64,000 bases of DNA from Nissolia schottii. Taxonomy: Eukaryota > Streptophyta > Magnoliopsida > Fabales > Fabaceae. The DNA lies in assembly GCA_003254905.1 (NCBI GenBank), contig QANU01058179.1, forward strand, positions 253,729 to 317,728, in the 5' to 3' direction. Of this stretch, positions 1 through 11,717 are shown one piece after another. Position 1 is the first letter of the stretch; each line of letters starts with the position of its first letter. The notes under the pieces are model-generated. The model had not been told where the DNA came from, made no database searches, and saw only the letters and a program-made list of their open reading frames with translations. The position numbers and the translations under genes are program-made.

Positions 1-3000
1 ACATGGCCAAGATTCTAGCTGGCCGAAGGTAAGAGTATATGAATTTTAAATTTACTATGATGTCATCCTTTTGTTCTTTGTTTTTTTTTTTTAAAAAAAA
101 AAAAGAAATTTACATTTATGGAGAAATGAGCATACCTTGTTACTAAATAGTTAGAGTCATAATTAAGATTTAAGAATATTCTCTTATGCAATGTGGGTGT
201 TATGTTGCATTACATACTCTTGATTTATTATGCAAACTAGGTTGAAGAGCTGTGTGATTTTGCTCAGATTTAAGAAATCTTTGTGTAATTTACTCTGTTC
301 TAATTCACTTGCAGTCTTGTAGGTAAATACATGATAAATGATACTGTGAGGCACCTCTTGAGCCATGAACTTAATTTGTTTTTGTTGAGAGAAAAGAGAG
401 GAGAGAAAGACACGTGATCCTGTGTGTTTCAACTACACAACGCAGTCTGATTTATATAGAGACTATGACATAAATACAAATATAATCTTTCCCTAATTAG
501 TTAATTACAGATTCTAACATATCCTAATATTATCAATTACAGATATTTACATATTTTAACACTCCCCCTCAAGATTGTGCATATAGATCATATGCACCAA
601 GCTTGTCACATAGATAAGTTGTTCTAGGTCCTCTTAAATGCTTGGTGAAAACATCTGCCAACTGACCATTTGAATTGACAAAGCTTGTGGTGGTGTCTTT
701 GGATAAAATATTTTCTTTGATGAAGTGACAATCGACCTCAATGTGTTTGGTCATTCCATGATAAACTGGATTAGAGGTGATATGCAAAGCTGCTTGATAG
801 TCACAAACGAGTCATATGTCTAATCTCCCCCAAACTGAAGCTTCATAAGAAGTTGCTTGAGCCATATAAGTTCACATGTGGTGGATGCCATAGCACGATA
901 CTCTACTTCAGTACTAGACCTTGCAACCACATTCTGCTTCTTACTCTTCCAGGAAATGAGATTACCTCCAATGAGTACACAATAGCAGGAAGTGGAACGT
1001 CTATCTATAGGAGATCTTGCCCAATCAGCATTTGAATACCCCAACTACCTTGGTGTACCCCTTATTCTCATAAATTCGCCATGTGAAGGCCATTAGGAAC
1101 CGATTAACCACACTGCATAGTAGATGTTTGGTTGAGTAACAGTGAGGTAATTCAGTTTCCCAATCAATCTTCGATATCTATCTGGGTTAAATAATGGCTT
1201 CCCCTGATTTGGTAGGAGCTTGATATTAGGATCCATAGGAGTGTTAATAGACTTTGCCCCAAGTAAGCCTGTTTCTTCTAGAATGTCCATAGCATATTTC
1301 CTTTGTGAAAAAATAATGTTGTCTCTAGATTGAGCTACTTCAATGCCCAAGAAGTAACGGAGTTTGCCAAGGTCTTTGGTTTGAAAGCGATGACTTAGAT
1401 GCTGTTTGACCTGAGTTATGCCATCATTGTCATTGCCAGTAATGACAATGTCATCTACGTAAACAACCAAGTAGATGCAAGCTTTTGGAGTATGACGGTA
1501 AAACACAGAGTGATCAACTTCACTCTATATCATGCCAAACTGTTGAACCACAGTGGACAATCGACCAAACCAAGCTCGAGGAGACTGCTTAAGTCCATAG
1601 AGAGATTTACGAAGACGACAAACATAGCTAGAACACTCCCCCTGAGCAACAAAACCTAGAGGTTGCTCCATATAGACTTCCTCATCAAGATCACCATGAA
1701 GGAAAACATTCTTGATGTCAAGCTGATGAAGTGGCCAGTAGCGCATAGCGGCCATAGAGAGAGAGTGGCACAGATGCCATCTTGGCAACCATCTTGGCAA
1801 CTGGAGAAAAAGTATCACCATATGCAAGACCAAATATTTGAGTGTAACCCTTGGCTTCCAAGCAGGCCATGAGACCATCAATAGCATCATCAGGACCAAC
1901 CTTCACAGTATAAATTGACCTACAACCAACTATTGATTTGCTCGGGGGAAGAGAGACCAATTCCCAAGTACCACTGTTTGGAAGTGCACACATTTCATCA
2001 ATCATGGCTTGTCTCCACTAAGGATGAGATAAAGCTTCACCTGGAGATTTAGGGATAGACACAGAAGACTAAGAAGACAAATAATCATAATGCAAAGAAG
2101 ATAGACAATGGTAACTCAAAGCTACATAATGAGGAGATGGGTTACAATTAGAAAGTATACCTTTACGTAGTGCAATAGGAAGGTTAGGCTCGAGAGGCAG
2201 GGCTGGAGTTGATGAAGGAGAAGGCATCGAAGGAGGGTCCAAAAAAGTTTGAATGGGCCTCTATAGGAGGCAACTGCGATTCAGGTGCAGGAATGGGATG
2301 GGCATTGGGCTCCATTGGTGGCTGGCGGGTGGCTCGGCAATGGTAAGTTTGAAACAGACGGGTGGTAGGTAAAGGCTTTGGGATGGATAAAGGTTCTGAG
2401 ACAAGTAAAGGCTCCGGGACAAGGAAAGGAGGAAGGGGCAAGTCCTCAATCATAGGGTTGGGCGTAGGTGATGCGAAAAAGGGAATATCGTCAAAGAAAA
2501 TGACATTGGCCGAAATAAAGTAACGACGCAGAGTAGGAGAAAAAAGCGATAACTCTTTTGCAACCTCTTGTACCCAAGAAAAACACATTTAATGGATTGA
2601 GCAGAAAGTTTGTCAAGACCAGGTGTAAGGGTATGGACAAAACAAGTGGACCCAAAAACATGAGGGGAAAGTGGCAGCGGCTGGCGATGTCGGACACCCG
2701 CGTGAGAGCGCGTGGTAAGCAGATGGCAACAGGACTTCTGGAAAATTTGGTCGCAGGACAAAGACGAGTTTGGGGGTGGCAGTGGTGGTCAGAAACAGGG
2801 TCAGGAAAAAAACGGCCAGCGGCGGACAGAGGTGTGTTGACTGTGGTGGATAGTGGTTGCAGACTATTGGAGAAGATGGCATGGCAATAAGGGAGGCCGG
2901 AAACTGAGGAGGTAGCACGGTTACCGGGAAAAAAAATCACGAGGATAGTGGGTCCTCCTAGCTGCACGGATTTTTTTTTTCTTTCTCTTGGCTCTGATAC

Positions 3001-4491
3001 CATGTTGAGAGAAAAGAGAGGAGAGAAAGATGTGAATCCCGTGTGTTTCAACTACACAACGTAGTCTGATTTAAATAGAGACTATGACATAAATACAAGT
3101 ATAATCTTTCCCTAATTACTTAATTACATATTCTAACATATCCTAATAATATCAATTACAAATATTTACATATTCTAACAGTTTGGATAGAATAAATTAG
3201 AAGAAACTAGTTAGGATATAGATTGGGTTTGAAGTGTGGGGACTTGTATTAGTCTTCACTCTTCAAATGTCATGAGATCTATATTTCTTAATCAAGCCTT
3301 CTAATATGTAAGATCTTGTCCCTTGCAATGTTAAGAACTATGATTTCATGCTAGGCACAACACTGCATACTTGTTGTCATTTGGAGTTAGTTATACCAGG
3401 AATAGAGTACACATGGTGGTGAAGCTCAGGGAAATGTGTGGTTGTTAATGAGGACTATGGAGTTCTTAGGTCATAATTTTTGCAAGTTTAGTTTGTATGC
3501 CTTTTATAAGATAATTCTGAGTCTGATGTAGACCATAGACACATTTTACTTTCCTAAAAATGGCTAAGCATGTTGAAAGAAAAATCGTATATGGCATACA
3601 TGCTGAAATAGGAGTGGTGACGTATTTCCGAATACTTGTATCATATGATTTAAAACTATAGCACTAATATTCTATCATTTAGGCTGTGTTCAATATTCGA
3701 GTACCAATCTCAGTCAACTTTGATTTGTTTGAGGAGATTTCTATTTTGCAATTTACTATCATATAAGATGGTCTTAATCTTGCACCAATTTTTTCCCTCA
3801 AAATATTCATCGAGTTGATCACAGTTTTCTTTTGCTAAAGCAAGTATTGTCCTCTGAGAAGTATTACAAGGAGCAGTTATTTGGTCCCTTTTTAACCAAA
3901 ATTAAAGATATGACGCAATAGTTTACTTTTTGCATCAGGGTCCATTCAGTTAACAGTCCCTTTTGTGTTGATCCTTTTGTTTTGGTTAATGAGGACTGCG
4001 ATTGGAGCTTTATGAGCATGCACGTGTTTAGGAGACAATTTTTTTGAATAGGAAAAAAAAAATAGCAATTATTTTCCCAGAAATAATCAGTTACCGGACA
4101 TGCAATATATCAAATTTCTCGCTGATTTCGTGTTGTATATAACAGGAGGTATATGGGTCACAAGAGAACTATAAGACCTAATGCAAAGAAGCTTAGCTTA
4201 CTGTTAATGGCAAGGCATCAGATGGATTGGGATACCTTTGCCGCAAGGGTGAAGGCGAGCCAAAGAGGATTCATGGGCGAGCCATATGAGATGAGACCTG
4301 GACGAGAGTTTCACGAGTACCCCAGTACTTGCGTATGCGAGAAGCCGTATATTGATGAAGAACTTGCCGAAGACAAACACCGCCCCCATAAACTTGCTGC
4401 TGAAAACGTCACTGTGAATGTAGACTCCGCATTGAATGAAGGAAATGAAGAGAGCCTTATACTACCAAAGGGAAGTGGTAAAGATGGGTAA
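1..4491 (+). CDS. 3' end of an unrecognised gene (last two exons, partial)
   Basis: An exon ends at 28 in a consensus donor (AAG|GTAAGAG). The terminal exon begins at 4146 after a TATAACAG acceptor and stops at TAA 4489-4491. Joining 28 to 4146 keeps one frame: two bases of a codon before the intron and one after. The junction reads ...LAGRR then RYMGHKRT. The visible 123 or so C-terminal residues are basic at first ([12 protein letters not shown]), then include [19 protein letters not shown] and a conserved-looking EYPSTCVCE, and end in an acidic, low-complexity tail. I do not recognise the family and assign no function. The remainder of the gene lies off the left edge. The 4.1 kb last intron holds a copia insertion on the opposite strand, which splicing would remove. 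Exon assignment is fairly secure; identity is unknown. Confidence 0.6.
383..561 (-). repeat. 3' LTR of copia element 1
   Basis: It runs from TGTTGAGAG to ATTTTAACA and matches 3003-3180 along its whole length with scattered substitutions. It is unusually short for a copia LTR. Confidence 0.88.
562..573 (-). other. Polypurine tract of copia element 1
   Basis: The minus strand reads CTTGAGGGGGAG directly before the 3' LTR, as expected for the plus-strand primer of reverse transcription. Confidence 0.8.
569..2761 (-). pseudogene. Broken copia pol remnant (integrase C-terminus, RT, RNase H)
   Basis: From 5' to 3' on the minus strand: an integrase C-terminal segment (about 2760-2450, with [10 protein letters not shown] and [12 protein letters not shown]); a proline-rich spacer with stops; RT from about 2005 to 1093 in several frames, with GTWELV and an intact YVDDIVITG catalytic motif (YVDD at 1450-1461); RNase H at 1044-820 ([34 protein letters not shown]); and the RNase H tail at 787-569 ([20 protein letters not shown]). 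Frame changes between about 1900, 1525, 1090 and 800 rule out a functional polyprotein. The domain order integrase-RT-RNase H defines Ty1/copia. Confidence 0.88.
2990..3002 (-). other. Primer binding site of copia element 1
   Basis: The minus strand reads TGGTATCAGAGCC directly after the 5' LTR. This is the standard plant copia primer site, complementary to the 3' end of initiator methionine tRNA. Confidence 0.9.
3003..3180 (-). repeat. 5' LTR of copia element 1
   Basis: It runs from TGTTGAGAG to ATTCTAACA and is the direct-repeat partner of 383-561. On the minus strand this is the promoter-side LTR. Confidence 0.88.
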
Positions 4492-6161
4492 ACTTGTTAA
4501 TATCTTCACTGTCAATTGAAATGCTGCTCCTCTTAGGTAACGCATCCACTTCCACGTTTGATGTGGGAATTATCATGTTGGTGCCAAAGTTGCCACGGCC
4601 ATGATGGTGATCAAGATCATTAGTATCTTTTAAGGCACAAGTGTATAGGGTAAAATACACCAATGTGTTGCAAATGTTTATAGATGATGTATATGTAACC
4701 TTCTCAACAGGTAGTAGTTTGTTTTTTCACCCCATAATTCGTTCTAATTAATTCCTGGAAATTTAAATTGCATGCGAATTCTTGAAATTTTCGTAAAATT
4801 GTTTTTAGAAAAAATTGTTCATGCACTTTTTAGAGGGCAAAATCTATAGAAAGTTATAAAATTGAGAATAATTGGCAAATGAAAATTAATTGATCCACAC
4901 TTGCACTTTACGGAGGTTGTCACAATCGTCGAGATCCAGAATATTAATATCATGAATGGGTCAATCTTAAATGACATCAATGTGTTGCAATTTGTTTTTA
5001 TAGATGTGCTTGGTGGGACCCCTAGGGTATGTTTAAATACGGGAATAAAATATGTTTGGGATTTAAAAGTCAATTAACATGTTTAGAATTCATTAAAATG
5101 GAAATTAATTTGATTAGGTTACATTTTTACTCTTATTATATTAACATGATTATAACTCTATTGGACGTGCTTAGTCGGTTTCATTTGATGCCGCAGCTGG
5201 CTCGGACTAACAATGAGATACCAATTTATTTTTGCTGCATTTAAGACATCAAACTTATTTTATAAGCAAGAGCTTTTTGTTTGGTCGAATGCACAAGTGT
5301 TTAACTTTATTTTTTAAGTAACAAATAAAAGTTAACTAGACAACACTTAATTAGATAATAATCTATCTCATTTTTTTCCCGCATCAAACACACCAAAACA
5401 AAAAGAAGATTTCCCTAACTCTTTCTGACTAATTTATTCCCATATATGAATATATTGCCTGCCGATTTAGTCATTATCCCAGGCATTGCCCAGAACTGAA
5501 AAATTCTTTGAAATTTAGCAAATATTAACAACTGACAGAAAAGGCTATCAACGAAAACTGAATAAAAAATACACCCTTAAAATTACATGATTCATCTGTC
5601 ATATAACTTGTTTGCCAATTCTTCGTAATTTCCACATTTTGACTTAGTTTAAGTGAACTCCAGCCCTTTATTTTATTTCCAACTTTTGTCAACAACACGT
5701 AATTTACTGCAGAGACGTTTGACAGAGAGGAAAATGAGAGTGGAAGGGGTTGTTAAGAGGTACAAGTCTATACCCACAGAGGCCAAGACGTTACCATTTG
5801 ATCATATCAGAGCCCCTATAATCCAGTCATCACTGATAGATATAATTCCGTATACAGCCTACAGTGTGCCATGAGACCAAGATAGATAAAATCATATTGT
5901 AAATAAGATTAAATGGATATATGAACATCTACTAGACTAGTCTGCCTAAACCCCCAAGGAAGCAAGAATTTCCATTCCTATGTTCCCTATTATACACATT
6001 TATGCTTAGTGTGCCATTCATCCCATGACAGTTGGTCTTTGAACTGAACGACACATCATTGTCAATCCTCCATTCAACCCTGGTTATTACCTGTTACACC
6101 TGACCAATAAGTTGAAATGTAAAACAAAGACTCAGCAACACAAGCAGACGTATCACTTGAA
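4492..6161. other. Intergenic: convergent 3' ends, no recognised gene
   Basis: This lies between the stop of the left-edge gene (+) and the stop of the G2484-1-type gene (-), so it should hold both 3' UTRs and terminators. The short open frames here (for example 5029-5244 and 5653-5874) show no recognisable domain and no splice context. Confidence 0.5.
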
Positions 6162-6893
6162 TTATAGATGCAGATTCTCACCCCTAGAAGCAGTACGATT
6201 CAGGTTTTTGTGACCCTTATCATGTGAACCAGAAGGAATCTTAGAGATAATCAAAGAGCTCTGCAATCCTTCTAATAGCTGCCACGCCAGAGTCAACCAC
6301 ATTAGGCTCATAGTAAAAGGCAAAGATAAACTTTTTTCCGGGTAAAGTACATTGGTTCAATGAAATCACATTGACCTCCCTGCATTTGTGTAAATTACAC
6401 TAACCTCCCTTAATAATAACAAAATTAGACGCCATTTGTTTTTTTTTTTTTCCAATTATCCGTCATATTTTCATGCTCAACAAACTTCACAACCCCTCAT
6501 TGAGCCTCTCTTATTATGCACAAGTGAGGACTAGAGGGTGCTGTGAAGTTGCGTACAAGAAGGCTAGAAGGGAGATGTAAAGTTTGCTGAGCGTGTAAAG
6601 ATAAAGGGATAATGAAAAAAATATCTTAATAACAAATGACGTCTAACTCTTTTATCATATGGAGAAGTCAGTGTTTGTTAAGGAAAGTCAGTGTAATTTA
6701 CCCAAATAGAGGGGGCTGATGCAATTTCACTGAATCTTAGGGAGGTCGGTGTAATTTATACCCTATTTTCTATGGGGCAGCAAAGATAAAAGTATAATCT
6801 TTTTACATGTCAATCGGTGAGAATGAGTAATTTATATCCTTTGAAAAAGATAAAGGAAAATGTCATTAAATGCACCCAACAACAATCACTTTC

Positions 6894-6936
<43 letters not shown>

Positions 6937-9900
6937 AAGGAAGGCATATACTTACTCTTGATGTTGGCTGGATCCTGCGATTGGATCTGCGTGGCTCGAT
7001 GACATCAGATGTGGGTTTCACTAGATTTCCAGTAGAAGCCTTTTCAACCTCAACCTTAACCGACTTTCCACCAGCAGGTGCAAGTTTTCCTTTACTTGCC
7101 CTCGAGGTGGATGCCTTTTTAGTGGGATGAGAATCAGTTGACGATGCAAGTGAAGAATGCAAGATAGGTCCCCGTCCAGCACCAGTGGTTCCAGAATAGG
7201 AAGCACTCTCCACCTGATTTTTGCTCTGAGATACACTCTTCAACTGACTTGAAGAATCCTGGATCCTTTGTGCGCGACTTGACAGATCATTGGAATAAGA
7301 GGTTGATGAAGAGTTTTCTTTTGGTGGGATCACTCTACCCAAAACCTTGTGTGGCTTTATTGGCTTGAAGGTCTTGAGCTTGGGGTCAGCTGGTTCCTCC
7401 CTCCAACCACGTGATCCTGAACCTTGAGGTATCAAGAAGTTTGTAAGCTTCACCGAATCGTTTCCATCATCAATCTTTCTTGTCCCATCTGCAACATAAT
7501 GCTTGCTTACTTCCATAAATTTCCTTTTCTTCCCAGGTTTAGGAACACCGAAAATCACTCTTGATCCTTCTTTTTGAAGACCAGTCCTCACCATTCTGTG
7601 TGTATCAGGCTTATTTTCATTCTTGCTGTTCTTACCAATATTAAACACTTTATCATTTTCAGTCAAATTAAGTAATCGCAACTCGCCAGGGTTCATTGAG
7701 TCCACAGCATCAATACCTTTTGACATCCCATCTTTCTCTTTAACCTCCACAGTACCCAGTTTAGGTCGTTTTTCATGTGGTGTATCGCCCTGCATGCAAA
7801 ATGTACAAGCTCGGCACAGAAAGGCATTTAAAGTAAAATATCAGAAGAACCTGAAAATAAAATACCTCATGGGTAGAACCATCATTTGCTCCCGCTCTGG
7901 AAGACTCAATCCATTTCCCATCCTTCCAAATAAGAGAGGGACGGAGATGCCAAGCTCTGACAACAGATGTTTCTCCACTAGCTGTAGAAAATGAATTAGA
8001 TAATGTATTTCCAGGTTTTATACAATGGTAAGCATAAATCATACTTTAAATTGCACACCTGGAAAGTGAACAGTTAATGTTTCATCTTTCTTGCCCTTCT
8101 CTGCGATAACTCCTTCCTGCCAGCTGATAACAAAAAACTACTAAATGTGAGATAACTGCAGCAGCAAAATGTGTAGAATGTAAAGAAAGTTACACTAAAA
8201 TAACACACATTATAAGTGCTGCAGCATAATAAAATTGCATCAGGAAAAATAAAGATGCCACCACACTACACAGCCAGAAGACATTGCTAATTGGCCAAGC
8301 TTTGCAGCTTGGAAGTTAGTGCAAGACAAAAGCAAATATAAGAAGTTGAACTTGCAAGCCAATTTGTGTGTATTTTTACCCTGAAGGAACTGAAGTGCAA
8401 TGAAATATGCCATTTGTTGGTGCTATCCGAAAAACAATTATCAGAATGGAGGATACTGTGTATCAAAGGTTCAAAGGTCACAATCAAGAAAAATTATTCA
8501 TGTACCATGACCATAATGAATCCTACCAGTGCAATAAAAGTTAGTCCTTTTTCCAAAACATCTGAACTAAAAAAAAGTTCTCATATCAACCATCAAAACA
8601 TTTAGTTATTTCATGCAGTAAGTATACAGGAAATTACCTCTCCAAACATAGTATATAAATATATAAAAGCATCATTTTTTTTTTTATCTCCTTGTCATTC
8701 CTTGAAAACGTTAGATAATACAACATACCTTTCTTGTATCCATGCTTCAACTCTATCCCCAACATACCAAATACGGTTTTTCATAGTTGATCTCCGCCTC
8801 TTCCTTGTTCCTTCATTATGTAAACCAGTTAGAGGACGGGCAGTGCGTATTTTGGGGGGATTGTCTCCTTCACCTTCAAGTGAAACCCATTCCTTCAAAG
8901 GCCCTGCACCTAGAAAACAGCAATTTTCTATTTCTTATTCAGTGATAGAATACAAACAGTAATATATAACTTCATAATTTCTTCATTTGGAATGATTAAC
9001 GATTAATTTCATTCTAGCATCAAAGATGCATAAACATACAAGACAAGATTTATTTTATAAATAAATAAATAAGATGAACATCATATAAACACAATTTTAT
9101 GCTTTTTCGTATCCAACAGACTAAATTTATCTCAAAACCTCAATTAGTAATTAATGTATAGACCTATGACAAACACATTCAGAAAAATACCAAAGATAGT
9201 AATATGATTTGATCTAATAGCTTTTACATTCCAAAGCTATCTTCTAGAGATATTGAATGAACATGTTAGAATATCTACATTCGGTGAAAACAAGTATCAA
9301 TACTACTATTATCAGTTTTCTCTATAAAAAAAATGTTAGAATATCTGATTAGAATAAAATCATAAATCAATGTAGGATAGTATTGAGATATGATTTTATT
9401 CTAATAAGATATAGAACACACGAGCCCTAATACATCGGCTCTTACGTGACCGGTTTAAAATAGGAAAACGAAGAAATGTAGATTTTCACACAGGTCAAGC
9501 TGGTAATAAGGCCAAGATATTTCATTCTCATTGAGGAACAGGAATGCAAAAGTTTGACCAACCTTCATGAGCTACAAGCACACTGTAGCACACATAAGCT
9601 TTACCATCCTTCAGACTCAATATATTGGCTGTGAACCATGCTGCTTTAAATCCTTTTCCATCTTTGAAAACCTGATACATATGATTGCTACAGTTAGCTA
9701 GGAAAGAATCTAATTTAAAGACAACACATCTCCAAATGATATAGAATTGTAATTTGGATTACAAACTAGGACTTAATCATCACCTCACCAAAGTTGAATA
9801 ACAGCCCATGGGCATCCCCCAGATGCTACTTTAACAAAATCAACTAAAAAAAGCAAATAATTAATGAAACTAACCTCTACAAGTGAGCCCTCCTTGATGT

Positions 9901-11668
9901 TATTTTCTCCAAGATTTTCAGATCCATTACCAACAGCTAAAGAAGCCTTTATTTCATTCTCTGATTGAGGAAGCACATCAATGGGATCACCTACATTAGA
10001 AACCTTGCGGCCCTTTGGTCCTTTTGAATTCTTTTCGTTGGTTTTAAAAGAAGTGGAAATGCCATTAATGAATTTCTCATTGGCAGCAATTGGCTCCCCC
10101 ATTTGATCTGATGAAATATCTCTGTTACATGTTTGAGAAGTTTCTGGTCTTTCTCCAACATTGTCAACATTCACCAGACCACTGGTCATATCAATCAATA
10201 ATCCAACTTGCTGTGTTGACTCCCGGCTAGCTTTCAAGCTCCCCTCTGGACCAGCTTCTACTAAGTCACTTAATGGCAAAGGATCACCCATAGTTACAAT
10301 TTTTCCAGCCTGTGATACAGCTTCTGCTGCTAGCTCAGCAGCCTTCACAATAGCATCCATATTCTCAGCCCGTTTTGTGGCAGCTGAAGCAGCTTCCACT
10401 TTCCTTCTAGCAGCCTCCTTTGCAGCGACAATAATAGAAGCAGAGCTATTTGTTCCATTAGCACCCTTCAAGATAGAAGCAGGGGTTGCTTTTCCCAGGT
10501 TACTCAAACCCTCGGAAATAGAAATTTGGCCTGAATTCTGAAGACCATATACAGCCAATGCTTCTTCAGCCATCAGTTTTGCTTGCAACGCAGCATTTGA
10601 TGCAACATTGGCAGCTGCAGCTGCTGCCTTTGCAACTGCAGCAGCAGCTGCAACTGCAACTGCCGCAGAAGCTAATTTGGCCTCAATATCTGACACCAAT
10701 CCAGAATTTTTTTGCTTATCTAACTGTTTCCATATTTCCAGGCTATGATTCACAGCAGCAGCAGAAAGAACAGATGCTTCCTCTGCATTTACCCTAGCCT
10801 CCTCAACTGTTGTTAGAGACTCATCTGACAGACTCTTCTTCTCAATGTTCCCATCACTTTTGACATTATCAGCAAGAGATGTGGGAGATATAGACACAAC
10901 TGAATTTTCAACGGTAGTTATAGGCATACTCCTAACAGGAGTTGCAATGGCAGCAGCAGTAAATACATGTCTATGGACACCAGGAGTCAATTCAAGTTGA
11001 GACTGCGACGACTTCTGGCCAAGATCCTCTGACACCATAACCTTTTTCCGTTTTTTGGTCTTTGGATCTGAAGGCTGGGCGTGTGATACTGTCACGTTTC
11101 TTGTATCAAGAGGGGAAGTTCCTACAGATATATTTTGGGGACCTGCAGTAGAAGCTGGCACACCAAGTGGAGCATTCTTTGTTCCAGACAATGGAGGTAC
11201 AGAATATCCTTTGGCGGAACTTAACTTAATTGTATCTGTGATAGGTGATGCAGAAAGATTGGATCTGTTATCAAGTGCAGGAGCAGGAGAAGCAATCCAT
11301 GGTCCACGAAGGGGTGCTTGGGACATCCAAGGTGTGTTGTGTCCAAGGAAGTTTTTCAGCGGTGGTGTTTGATAAGGATGCACAGAAGTTAGTGCCTGAG
11401 GATAATCTACAATGGAACCTCTTGCAAGGGCACTAGAATGCTGGGAATCATAAGTGGGAGTTGGTAAACTCCAAAGGGGAGATGAAAGGGATATTAAAGG
11501 GTTTACAATTGTTGGAGTACCCTTGCTGCTAGCTTGGCCAAGGGGTGAAGAGACACCTTTTCCTTGAAGTGCACTTTGCTTAACTACCAAATCAGCAGCT
11601 CTGGAACCTGCACATCTCAATTCTCAGAAGTTATGCAATCAAACCCGAGAAAAAACCATCAAATTGAC

Positions 11669-11717
<49 letters not shown>

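Larger units (their letters stand above)
383..3180 (-). mobile_element. Internally deleted Ty1/copia LTR retrotransposon (2.8 kb)
   Basis: Two direct repeats of 178-179 bp, each TGTT...AACA, bound the element. Read on the minus strand, the 5' LTR (3003-3180) is followed directly by an initiator-Met-tRNA type primer binding site, and the 3' LTR (383-561) is preceded by a G-rich polypurine tract. The flanks GTTTT (378-382) and GTTTG (3181-3185) look like a five-base target duplication with one change. Between PBS and PPT, only the C-terminal part of integrase, reverse transcriptase and RNase H are recognisable. Gag, protease and the integrase core are missing, so the element is about half the usual copia length. 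Stops and frameshifts break the remaining frames. The LTRs are about 92% identical by eye, so the insertion is older than the second copia element in this window. Confidence 0.9.
29..4145 (+). other. Large intron of the left-edge gene, with a nested retrotransposon
   Basis: GT donor at 29-30 and AG acceptor at 4144-4145. The flanks of the retrotransposon (31-382 and 3181-4143) are AT-rich, with poly-T and poly-A runs, and hold nothing else that I can identify. Confidence 0.55.

Noticed and set aside
5653..5874. Possible small plus-strand gene
   Set aside because: No recognisable domain, no splice or family evidence; it lies between convergent gene ends.
6866..6955. Continuation of the Agenet gene exon into an Ile/Tyr run
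   Set aside because: This is translation of the (AT)n microsatellite past the donor at 6955; the true last exon lies at 6278-6162 and joins in phase.
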